Source of the DNA: Chrysomallon squamiferum
Lineage: Eukaryota > Mollusca > Gastropoda > Neomphalida > Peltospiridae
Length of the DNA: 27,500 nt
Direction: 5' to 3'
NCBI GenBank assembly: GCA_012295275.1
Contig: CM022666.1
Location: forward strand, 7,368,265-7,395,764
In this document: one piece after another, positions 18,542-27,500 of the stretch
Position numbering within the stretch: position 1 is the first letter of the stretch
How the letters are laid out: each line of letters opens with the position of its first letter
Notes under the pieces: model-generated
Told to the model about the DNA's origin: nothing
What the model saw: only the letters and a program-made list of their open reading frames with translations
The model's database searches: none
Made by a program: the position numbers and the translations under genes

Positions 18542-19766
18542 GTTTCGCGCAAAGTATATAGATACTGACAGACAGACTAACTGATAAATAATACGTGTAT
18601 TGCACGTGCAGGTTTAATTAATTTCGCTCATAGAATTTCAATTTAAAAAAAAGAACGAATGCGTAAAAATAATGGTTTAATGCAGTTTTTCGTGTGTGTG
18701 TGTTTTATTTATCCATTTATTTTTTATTTTATTTTAATTTAGATTAGTTTAATTTTAATTTATAGTTTGGAGTTTTGTTGGGTTTTTTTCCCCTTTATTT
18801 CACTAAAATAATTAAAAATGAACAACCAAATGTAAAACGAAAAGGAAAAACAAAAAATTAAATTAGATTACTATGGATAAATATAATTTTATTTTTCATT
18901 TACTTGTAAAAAAATAATTTAAAAATTAAAAATGTAGCGCAAAGAGAGAATAACAAAAACAATTTAAAATGGACATTATTTAATAATACTCTTAAAATGT
19001 GCTTGCATTGAAGTTATGTTATTACTATTTCAATTTCAAAGATGAGGGAAACAATTTTAAAATTCTGCTCAGAAGAAGTTAGCGACAATTAAAAAATTAA
19101 AAAAAAGAAAAGAAAAAGAAAAGAAAAAGGCGTTCAAACCGTGTTAAGCAAAATGCGGGCGTAAATTGTTTTAGTTTAAATTTGAATCATTTGCTTTTAA
19201 ACAAAAAAAAAAAAGAAAAGAAATAATAATTTTTAAAAAGTGTAAAAAGCAAAATTCAGATATAAGAAAAGAACAAAATTGAAATAAATTGACAAGCTGA
19301 ACAAGGATTTTTGACATTGAAACCAAGTCACACCAGTTCCGAGCGCAAAAGTGAAACTTTTAGATTTTTGAGAAAAGAAAAATTTTAAAATTATATATAA
19401 TAAAAATAAAATAACTAAAATAAATATAAAATAAAACAACTGTAAACATTTTTTTTTATCTCGTTCAAACTATTTCACATCAAATCGAAAAGTAAAAATG
19501 TCACTTTTGAGAAGAAAAAGAAAAAAAAGAAAAAAACGATAAAATTTAATAACCTATCTAAAAATAATAATAATAATAGTACTCAATAACTAAATAATAC
19601 TTACAAATTACATAAAGACGACAAAGAAAGAAAAAAAAAAAATGACACGAAGAAGAAAAAAAAAATCTACACCGGTAAAAATTTAGTCATTTCTTTTCAT
19701 TTTTAATTTTATTTCTTTTTTTTCTTTTTTAAGTCAAAATTTAATTAATAACAAAATAATACTTAC
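18374..19766 (-). other. 5' UTR intron of the precursor gene
   Basis: The acceptor TTTTCAG sits at 18374-18380 and the likely donor GTAAGT starts at 19766. The content is very AT-rich, with (TTA)n at 18474-18540 and many A runs. No other gene seen. Confidence 0.5.
19585..19626 (-). repeat. 42-base direct repeat, copy A, with a splice donor
   Basis: Near-identical to 19747-19788. On the minus strand each copy holds CTTTGTCGTC and an AATTT/GATTT|GTAAGT donor. Confidence 0.75.
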
Positions 19767-19788
19767 AAATCACAGACAGACGACAAAG
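19747..19788 (-). repeat. 42-base direct repeat, copy B, probable end of the non-coding first exon
   Basis: The minus strand reads exon-like sequence ending GTGATTT at 19767 followed by GTAAGT. It would splice to 18373, just before the ATG of the precursor gene. Confidence 0.5.
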
Positions 19789-19789
19789 T

Positions 19790-20260
19790 TCTAACCACAA
19801 GAAGTTGTCTCGTTACGACAAACTAAAACAAACCAGCTTACGTCTGCTGAAAAAAACGCGCGCTCTGATCGAGGGGACGGGGTACCGGCTTAAACAGCTG
19901 ATTTCGCCGAATGATCAGCTGGGAGCATGTTGCAAGCCTTTTTATTACCGACCTCCGGAAAACCGCAAACCAACAAACAACCATTCATTCGGTAATTAAA
20001 TCCCCATAAATCATTTTGTTTGCGAAGTCCCGTGTCAGCGGACCGTACAGCTGAGCTGAATGGCCGCTTTAACGCGGAGCTTTGTTAATCAGGCCAAGCT
20101 ACCTTATTTGGAAACTGCCGCCTCCGACCACGTGTACCGGCTTCTTTCTGATTGGCCGATATCGGGGCGTTGCTTGGGGGTGTGTGTCAGAAACTACAAT
20201 GGGCAAAGGTGAAGGTCGTTCTAGCGATCAGCTGTTCGGGAATGATCCTGACCTGTTTCT
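19790..20260 (-). promoter_or_regulatory. Probable promoter region of the precursor gene
   Basis: A GC-richer island directly upstream of the proposed first exon. It carries four CAGCTG E-boxes (19895, 19916, 20048, 20229), a CACGTG at about 20130 and an ATTGG (CCAAT) at about 20151. bHLH factors binding such boxes are typical for neuronal genes. Confidence 0.4.
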
Positions 20261-20649
20261 CTTGTTTGCTTCTTTTTTTTTTTTTTTTTTTTTTTTGTTT
20301 TTAAATCTTTTCTTCTTTGTGTAAAGAAGCCTACGATAATGGGATTGGGGAGGGGGGCAGGGAGAACGATAAAAAAAATAAAAAATAAAAAATTCTGCGT
20401 TGTTAGCAAAGTTTAGAGCAAAACGAACTTGTTTTCTAACTGCACCTTCATTTTTCGCGCAGAGTGCACCAGAGAACTGAGGGAATAATAATTTATTTTC
20501 CAAGAAACGCGGAACTTGTGTTGTTTGTGCTCCGATATTTACGTAGCTTTGCCGAAAACAGGACATAAAAAAAAAAAAAAGTTAATTACTTAACCTTACT
20601 TTTTCAAAGTACGGATGTACCTTTTTTATGTATATATGTGTGTATGGAT

Positions 20650-20703
20650 ATTATTTGGTTTGGGATCCGCGCTTTCGTCTAGTAGTAATTTAGAAGAAAA
20701 CAA

Positions 20704-20746
<43 letters not shown>

Positions 20747-20870
20747 TTTTTCATTATAACTTACCTGTGAATAACATGACAAGTACATACACACTGTCTG
20801 TCTGTCTGTCGGACCGTTTATCTATCTATCTATCTTTCTATCTATGTCTATCTATCTATATCTATAATAT
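20650..20870 (+). repeat. Inverted repeat, left arm
   Basis: Matches the reverse complement of about 21842-22097, from the TTTCGTCTAGTAGTAATTTA block through (TAA)n, the TAACTTACCTGTGAATAACA block, GTCTGTCTGTC and (TCTA)n. Confidence 0.85.
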
Positions 20871-21595
20871 GTATATGCGTATGCGTGTGTATATCTCTAT
20901 ATATATATATATATATATTATATATATGCATATGTATTGTGGATATATGTGCGTATGTATGTGTTTGTGTGAATATGTGTGTATTTATGTATTATTTTTG
21001 TATACGTGTATATGTGAATAAATAAAATAAAAGTGCTATTATCAGTTTCGTGAAAAACAACGTACATACATGCTGATCCATACTACATCAACAACTTCGT
21101 AAACTCGTATTTTCGTTCGACTTAACCTCGTTATTACGAAATGATTATACTGGAGATTAACGCGTTTGTGACTATTCTTGGTAATTCATGTAGGTGTAAA
21201 AACCAAAATAAAATGTTTATTATTTATTCGGCTTAGATTTAAGTAATTAAAAAAATATATAAGATCATTCATTATTAGAAAGTAAGAAATGAAATCTGTA
21301 TATCTACAAATACTTCAGGGAATGTACTAGCAATATTTGTATGCGTTAACAAAAATTATTTATTGCTTACATAAGGAATAACAATTTTTTTTTTTTTTTT
21401 TTTTTCACCTCTCCGATTTTTAAGGAAACCTTTCTGGGGACATTTTCGTTTAGGTGTGTATGTACGTGTGTATATCTCTCTGTATGTGTGTTGGTGATTA
21501 TGATCTGTGTATGTGTTTTAGGATTTGAATATTCTCTGTCTTATGTACTATGTCTGAATAGACTCTGCACATAGACAATATTCGGGAAGGTAATG
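20871..21595. other. Spacer inside the inverted repeat, no gene seen
   Basis: TATA/TATG-rich to about 21020, then AT-rich unique sequence with a T run at 21385-21405. Confidence 0.5.
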
Positions 21596-21722
21596 ACAGA
21601 GGAGGACAAAATTCAAGCACGATCTCACATCCCCGTCAGATGCCGCTGACGAGACTCGAACTCCCATTCGCTCGCACTCCGAAGGCGGACGATGTTACCG
21701 TTCAGTCATCAAGACAACGTTA
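21596..21722 (-). mobile_element. tRNA-derived SINE (tRNA-like head)
   Basis: The minus strand reads GATGACTGAACGGTAACATC (A-box/D-arm like), then GTCCGCCTTCGGAGTGCGA (anticodon-arm like), then GGGAGTTCGAGTCTC (B-box). The acceptor stem does not pair well and unrelated tail sequence follows, so this is a SINE rather than a working tRNA. The anticodon position resembles TCG (Arg). Confidence 0.7.
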
Positions 21723-21841
21723 TGTGTATATATGTATGTATGTCTGTATTTTGCATGTTTTTGTTCATGTGTGTGTATATGTATATTTGTATGTATGTAT
21801 GTATGTATTAGTGTATGCGCGCGCACACACACACACACACA

Positions 21842-21886
21842 TATATTATAGATATAGATATAGATAGATAGATAGACATATATATT

Positions 21887-21920
<34 letters not shown>

Positions 21921-21992
21921 AACAAACGGTCCGACAGACAGACAGTGTGTATGTACTTGTCATGTTATTCACAGGTAAGTTATAACGAAGAA

Positions 21993-22035
<43 letters not shown>

Positions 22036-22097
22036 TTTATTTTGTTTTCTTCTAAATTACTACTAGACGAAAACACGGCTCTCAAACCAGATAATTC
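21842..22097 (-). repeat. Inverted repeat, right arm
   Basis: Reverse complement of the left arm at 20650-20870, with (TTA)n at 21994-22034 matching the left arm's (TAA)n. About 60 bases around TGTCATGTTATTCACAG are essentially identical between arms. Confidence 0.85.
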
Positions 22098-23470
22098 CAG
22101 TTTAAACCACTTCACAAGCAAGAAAACTAACACTGAAAAAGTAACAGCCAAAAGAATAAAAAATTATATAAAAAAATAGATAAATTTAAAAGTAATTAAC
22201 CGAATTTCTGAAATTTGTGTGTAGTTTTATTTTTATTTCATTTTTTTTTTTTTTTTTTATCTGAACGTGTTCTAGCAGATTCAGTCTGTAATTAACTCTA
22301 ATTTTTTTTTCTTCTTTTTACTTTATTTTTTACGACTAACGTTTATGCATAACGAACAAAAAAATAAAGATATATGTTTAAGACATTTTCTAAACAAGAG
22401 TAGTAAGTAGTAGTAGTTGTTGTTGTTGTAATAGAAGTGGTAATATTTTAATTATTAGGTGGTGGTCGCAGATCGTATTATTTTACACAAATATTAAAAG
22501 AGAAGAAACCCGATGTGTTAGCAAGATATATTCTGTTACAAGTAATTTCTCAAAGATACAGTCTCTGGTTAGAATGGGAAAATGAAGAAGAGAATAGAAC
22601 TTTCCAGTTATTCACACCATTCTTGTAATTTAATTATTAAAAACAATATTTATCCAGTTACGTCATCACATACTTTTCCGAGTGTTACGTTAATTATAAT
22701 ATATAAACATTAGCTAATTTTAACTTTACACAGAGCAACAGGAATTAATCTGTTATGAAAACTTTCCAAACTTGAAATTAAATGAACTCATTGATGGATA
22801 TATTTAAAAAAAAAAAAAGGGTACAAGAAAGATCTAAAGCAATAGAAAAGAAAAACTAGAACAAATATAAAAAGGGAAAAGGGGTAAAAAAAGAAAAAAG
22901 GAAGGAAAGAAAACGAAAAGAAAGAAAGAAAGAAAGAAAGAAGTAGGAAAGACAGACAGAAAAAGAAGTTGGAAAGAACGAAAGAATGAAAAAGCTTATT
23001 CGGCATTTTCAATGGCTAGCTGAAACTCATTTGAGAAACGCGCGGTATTTCGCGCCCAGTTGTTTTGATGGCGTTTCACAAACAAAGAACAGTCAGAATG
23101 TGACGGTGTTGATGTTCACGTAATGGCAGCCCCATCAGGAAACATTTAGCGCGTGTGCAAATATTTCAAATCCGTTCACCTTCGCTTTTAACCTTGAAGT
23201 TCGGCGAAGGCCAATTCACTGATGTATTCTCCAAATTCCTGTTTGGCATATTTCGTTTACTTGATAAAGTTTTGTTTTCATATTCTTACGTAATGAGATA
23301 CTTTTCTTAATGATTATTTTTCAGATCTTTTTCTCTCTCTCAAACTCCTTCAAACATGCGCCATTTTATTTTATATTATTTTATGTACGAACTTCTGAAA
23401 TTTTAAAACAGCTTATAATGGGACGTAAAAACAAGCTGTAAAAAAAATATGTTTGTCATACAATTTTATG
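22098..23470. other. AT-rich spacer with T runs and (GAAA)n; one orphan frame
   Basis: Contains a T run at 22240-22258, TAG trinucleotides at 22400-22440 and AAAG repeats at 22890-22945. The unique sequence at 23030-23240 shows no gene. The frame at 22458-22628 is listed separately. Confidence 0.5.
22458..22628 (+). CDS. Orphan open frame, possible terminal exon, unrecognised
   Basis: 57 codons including the stop, without ATG, beginning at an AG acceptor-like site (TTTAATTATTAG) and ending TAA. It reads GGGRRSYYFTQILKEKKPDV and later WLEWENEEENRTFQLF. The mixed, charged composition and the strong codon structure in an AT-rich region look like coding sequence or a decayed mobile-element ORF. 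No partner exon was found. Confidence 0.25.
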   Translation, partial: GGGRRSYYFTQILKEKKPDVLARYILLQVISQRYSLWLEWENEEENRTFQLFTPFL

Positions 23471-23479
23471 GAAATACTA

Positions 23480-23487
23480 TCTGTCAG

Positions 23488-23538
<51 letters not shown>

Positions 23539-23560
23539 GAAGAGAGAGAGAGAGAGAGAG
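23480..23560. repeat. (TCTA)n followed by (GA)n
   Basis: About 14 TCTA units, then about 10 GA units that run into the 57-base dispersed repeat. Confidence 0.9.
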
Positions 23561-23617
23561 ATTAGTAATTTGTACATACCGTTATATTTTGCAAATCATT
23601 TATTTTTTAATATATTT
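23561..23617 (+). repeat. Dispersed 57-base repeat, copy 2
   Basis: Identical to 15764-15820 and likewise adjoining (GA)n on its left side. Confidence 0.9.
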
Positions 23618-24149
23618 AAATTTTATTATGTAAAATTTAGTAGCAATATATTATCGGCAGACGACATCCAGTAATAATAACAATAATAATAATAATAATA
23701 AAAGTAATAATAATAATAATTATAACAATTATAACAATAATAATAATAATAGGTTTCTAGCACCATGTTACAGAAATAGATTTTATTTATGACAACCTAA
23801 ATATCCCGGGAAACCGGCAAAGCGCCAGCTAAGCAAAATCAGCTGATTTTTACAAGCGAATCAGCTGACTGGGGTCAGGTCACACGCGTGTACCTTTGAT
23901 GCTCATTTCCGTTAGCGGAGCGTAGCGTTCCGCTTCAGCGAACTTTCTCGTCAGAATGAGAAGAGAGAGAAAAAAAGAAAAAAAACTTTGGTCACCTAGA
24001 TAAACGGGTGACAAACAAAACTATTCCAGAAAAGGATAATTAAATTTTATCTCCAATTTTTCTTTTTAGCATAGAAAGATTAAAAAAAAAAAGAATGAAA
24101 AAAAATTAAGTCAAGGTCTCTAGTTAACAGAAAGTAGAATACTGTTTTC

Positions 24150-24150
<1 letters not shown>
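23618..24150. other. Spacer with (TAA)n and a GC-richer island; no gene seen
   Basis: TAA repeats at 23673-23750. The island 23800-23960 has two CAGCTG E-boxes (23840, 23862) flanked by AATCAGCTGA, and AGGTCA at about 23877. It may be a regulatory island; no coding frame. Confidence 0.4.

Positions 24151-24218
<68 letters not shown>
24151..24218. repeat. (CT)n, about 34 units
   Basis: Pure run. On the minus strand it is preceded by AATCTGCTGAGAG, as is the (GA)n at 15673. Confidence 0.95.
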
Positions 24219-24222
<4 letters not shown>

Positions 24223-24619
24223 GATTTCCATGAGGCAGATTAAAATAATAAAAATAAATGATATTATTTTGTTCACACAACTTGTTAATTAAAATTCGAT
24301 CACGCATGATTTCAGATCAAAGGTTAAAGTAAGGTGTACTTTACAAGGACCAAACAAAACGAGTCCCTTTACTAGTGCAAAAAAAATGACGCAGTTTTGA
24401 TATACCAAATCACTTACCACTGCGTTTATAAATAGCTGGGTAGCTGAATGGCTGGGGCGGTTGCAAAAGGATTCATGTGTCCTAGAATATAATCAGTAAA
24501 ATAATAACATAGAGTTAAATACATTATTAACATGTTTTGGTAACAACAACAACACTAATAATAATACATGCATGCACGAATAATACATACGTTCCTATGT
24601 ACGTACATGCATGCATGCA

Positions 24620-24624
24620 TGCAT

Positions 24625-24657
<33 letters not shown>

Positions 24658-24833
24658 TACATACATACATGCACACATACATACATACATACATACATAC
24701 ATACATACATACATACATACATACATACATACATACATACATACATACATACATACATACATACATACATACATACATACATACATACACACACACATAC
24801 ATACATACATACATACATACATACATACATACA

Positions 24834-24865
<32 letters not shown>

Positions 24866-24892
24866 CATACATACATACATACATACATACAT
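24620..24892. repeat. (CATA)n tetranucleotide array, about 270 bases
   Basis: Over 60 near-perfect CATA units with three short CACA interruptions. The long open frames on both strands here are repeat translations. Confidence 0.95.
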
Positions 24893-25671
24893 GTATTATA
24901 CGTACGTACGTATGCAGAAACATAAGTTGCACAGTATGGACATGCACGTTTGTCATGTTTTGCTGTCCGAGTATTTTAAAAATTATTTACTAACTTACTA
25001 ACATGTTAAAAACAGCGAGGAAATGCGCTGGCTCCCAACAGAGTATCGGCAATGCGTGCATGAACCTTAATTAGATATTAACATACAAAATAAAGTAAAC
25101 ATCGATGATATACTTTTCAACGAAAATATTTTAGCCGTTTGTTTTTTGGAAACAAAAAACTATTAAGTCGAAGTTTTACTGTAAAAATAGCATAAACCAG
25201 ATAAACGATAGATAAATCGATCTGATGAACTCGAAAAAATTTTCCCGTTCCAAACAGTTCTGCAAACTGGTATAGAGGATGTTTTGGTTTACATTTAAAA
25301 CTACTCGATGCATGTTTTCTCGATTATTACTCTGATTTGTTTCACAATATGTAGAGATCATAATAAAATATGACATTTAAATGTCATACAAAGATAATTT
25401 TGTAATGGGAAAAAAAAAAAAAAAAATCCCATTTTAGACACGGATTTTTGGCACACATAGTTAAATTAATATGCAAACACATTCTAAATAAAAAAAAATA
25501 AATAAGAAGATAATTATGCACGCTCGTGCACATTTATGAAAGTATGTTCATTTTCTTTGTCTATAGTTCTTGCTTATATCGGAAAACTATCTTTCTATTC
25601 GCACGCATGCGCACAGTCACGCACAAACTCCCAATTTCTTTCTCAACACACACTAATTCTTCTTGTCATTT
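24893..25671. other. AT-rich unique sequence, nothing assigned
   Basis: Only short open frames and an A run at 25410-25426 are visible. Confidence 0.5.
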
Positions 25672-25753
<82 letters not shown>

Positions 25754-25759
25754 CCCCCC
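25672..25759. repeat. (CT)n followed by C9
   Basis: About 39 CT units ending in a C homopolymer. Confidence 0.95.
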
Positions 25760-27105
25760 TCTTGCTATCCCTCTCATAACGAGATTTATTTCAGGTGACG
25801 AAGATTTTACATGACGAATTAAAAAAATTCAGCAGGAAACTGGATCGGATGTAATTGTCCTGCATGACAAAGTAACAGTATGATTCTATATCGGGAAGGG
25901 CTTTGTGAATGAAATTTTTAATAGGTGTTAGTCAGAGACATATATCTCCAGATCAGTTAACGATCTTAGTGTGTCATAAACAACATTATAAGTGACCGAC
26001 ATTAGAATCCTTAGTAAAGAAAATTATGTAGGTGTGTGAGTGTGCGTGACCGCACGTGTAGACACAGACCTACCGACACACAGACAGACAGAGAGACACA
26101 CATGCTGATTTGAAACAGGAGAAAGATGCGGTCATACGACCTAGCAAAACGGAGCTGTAGAAATTATCACGTGACTTGATTCCATTAATTGATTAACTTT
26201 TAAACTACTAATTATTCTGTAACTGGAAACGTTGCTTGTTATCGCGAAGTTAGTCGTCTTGTTTTCGTATGAAAGGGAAAACAATCACGATGCTATTTAT
26301 AATTATTTGTCATGAATGAAACATTCGGATTAGAGTTATCTGCCCTTACGGGGCGTGGAAGAGACATTTATAAAGTTATAAATATGCTACGTATTTCCTG
26401 CTGAGAGTCCTAATTAACGTTAACATCAAAATATTAAAATAAAATAATGATGCAGTTGCAAAATTATAATAACCGCAGCAACAGAGACAATAACAACGTC
26501 TACAATAAGGAAAAGAAAGGAAGAAAGCAACGTTAACAAAAAGACAACAACAACAACAACAACAACGAATAATGAAAGACTGAACATTCCTCTATCAAGT
26601 TATTTATTTTACTTCTTCCCCAACGTATAAACATGTTTTCGGTTATACACTATATATCACATAACCATGACAACAACAACTAAAAAAACAACATTAATTA
26701 CAACAACAACAACTAATACTACTTCATACAGCAATAACCGTAATTAAAAACCAAAGCGGCTAGGCTTGTGTTTACGACTGATGCATATTGTCGAATTTAA
26801 ATAGGTATAACACTGTGGGTCACACACAAATCAGCAATCCATGTTATTTATATCTTGTTTGCTTTCAGCTGCAATGTGGGTTTGGTTACTGCAAAAAAAG
26901 CTTAAATAAATTATGTTTACTTGCAAGTTTTCGTTCCGTTATTATCTGATTAAATAATTACATCTGTGGTGTTATTAACATATTTATAAACATAACATAT
27001 TTTGCAAGCTGTTGGATGCTGGCAACCTTTTCTAATAATAAAGTATAGATTTGATGCAAAACGTCCTTATTGGTTAGTTTTCTTCTTATTTTGCTCTTCC
27101 GAGAA
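25760..27105. other. AT-rich unique sequence with short (AAC)n; no gene seen
   Basis: CAA/AAC trinucleotides at 26545-26565 and 26670-26712. No supported exon. Confidence 0.5.
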
Positions 27106-27107
27106 AT

Positions 27108-27111
27108 GTAT

Positions 27112-27144
<33 letters not shown>

Positions 27145-27255
27145 AACAACACATCTGTGGTGGTGTTGGTTGAATTATAACAGTACTGGAAGTAACTGTA
27201 GTAATAATAGTACTAGTAGTAATAATAGTAGTATAGTAGTAGTAGTAGGATGCAA
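27108..27255. repeat. (AAC)n and (TAG)n trinucleotide repeats
   Basis: AAC units at 27111-27150 and TAG/TAA units at 27195-27250. Confidence 0.9.
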
Positions 27256-27261
27256 GAAGAA

Positions 27262-27500
27262 AGTATGACAAGAGATATTATAAGATATACAAGATAATGG
27301 TATCACAAGAGATATAAGATATACAAGAGGAAGATATCAGACGAGATATGAGATACATTAGAGAAGGGTATCACCAGAGATATTATAAGGTATACAAATG
27401 AAGAGTATCACAAGAGATAACATAAAGGATACAAGATTACAAGAAAAGGCTCAGAGGAAGATGAAATCGCAAGGGACATACAAGTGCAGAATATCACAAG
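27262..27500. repeat. Diverged minisatellite, unit about 36 bases, running off the window
   Basis: Units follow the pattern GTATCACAAGAGATATTATA plus AGATATACAAGAGGAA, recurring at about 27300, 27335, 27370, 27408 and onward with substitutions and small indels. Confidence 0.75.

Noticed and set aside
20082-20324. 80-codon plus frame in the precursor promoter
   Set aside because: Ends in a poly-T derived Phe run, overlaps E-box/CCAAT promoter features and shows no family signature.
21596-21722. Functional tRNA-Arg gene
   Set aside because: D-arm and T-loop are recognisable, but acceptor and T stems pair poorly and the 3' part continues as unrelated tail.
24438-24482. tRNA-like string (TAGCTGAATGGCTGGGGCGG)
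   Set aside because: Resembles an A-box only; no B-box or stems follow, so neither a tRNA nor a SINE can be supported.
24527-25001. Long open frames on both strands (up to 154 codons)
   Set aside because: They are translations of the (CATA)n array (repeating His-Thr-Tyr-Ile or Met-Tyr-Val-Cys) with no unique coding sequence.
27262-27500. CRISPR-like or spaced repeat array
   Set aside because: Units are contiguous and degenerate with no unique spacers, and the genome is eukaryotic; it is a minisatellite.

Overview
The window is AT-rich metazoan DNA, most likely molluscan. It has spliced genes with GT-AG introns of about 0.4 to 6 kb, very dense long microsatellites (CT/GA, CATA, TTA, TTTA, TTTTA, TAG), a tRNA-derived SINE, and scattered copies of the GTTATCTCCCTT-type motif that I associate with gastropod and other molluscan genomes. 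I cannot name the species. Most long open frames here are translated microsatellites; the real coding signal lies in a few GC-richer islands.

Left part (1-5.9 kb): a four-exon minus-strand gene (1289-4347) encodes a complete 219-residue DsbA/FrnE-family thiol oxidoreductase. Every splice site and phase closes correctly, but the first cysteine of the CPWC active site is an in-frame TGA (4297-4299). It is therefore either a selenoprotein (Sec17-Pro-Trp-Cys20) or a gene killed by one mutation at exactly the catalytic residue. I favour selenocysteine, but I found no canonical SECIS in the short 3' UTR. A roughly 700-base divergent intergenic region with a perfect kappa-B site separates it from a small unrecognised plus-strand candidate gene (5047-5885).

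Middle (5.9-15 kb): a plus-strand NOD-like receptor gene has a short first exon (5976), an 11.8 kb exon, and one large exon carrying NACHT, winged-helix and leucine-rich repeat segments (stop at 14771). It has a good Walker A, a degenerate Walker B/sensor, and no recognisable N-terminal effector domain. Two perfect RFX X-box palindromes (5903 and 10807) mark its putative main and alternative promoters.

Right part (17.3-20.3 kb): a minus-strand gene (17398-18370, with a non-coding upstream exon near 19.8 kb) encodes a 105-residue secreted precursor. It has a signal peptide, an acidic spacer, a tetra-arginine cleavage site and a Tyr/His/Arg-rich basic peptide, so it is a neuropeptide or cationic peptide precursor of a type I do not recognise. 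From 20.6 to 22.1 kb an inverted repeat with arms of about 220 and 255 bases encloses a tRNA-derived SINE. The rest (22-27.5 kb) holds repeats, one orphan open frame, a pair of dispersed 57-base repeats abutting (GA)n, and a diverged minisatellite of about 36 bases that runs off the end.

Redox enzyme, NLR, kappa-B site and X-boxes would fit an innate-immunity or stress neighbourhood, but nothing in the sequence shows the genes work together.
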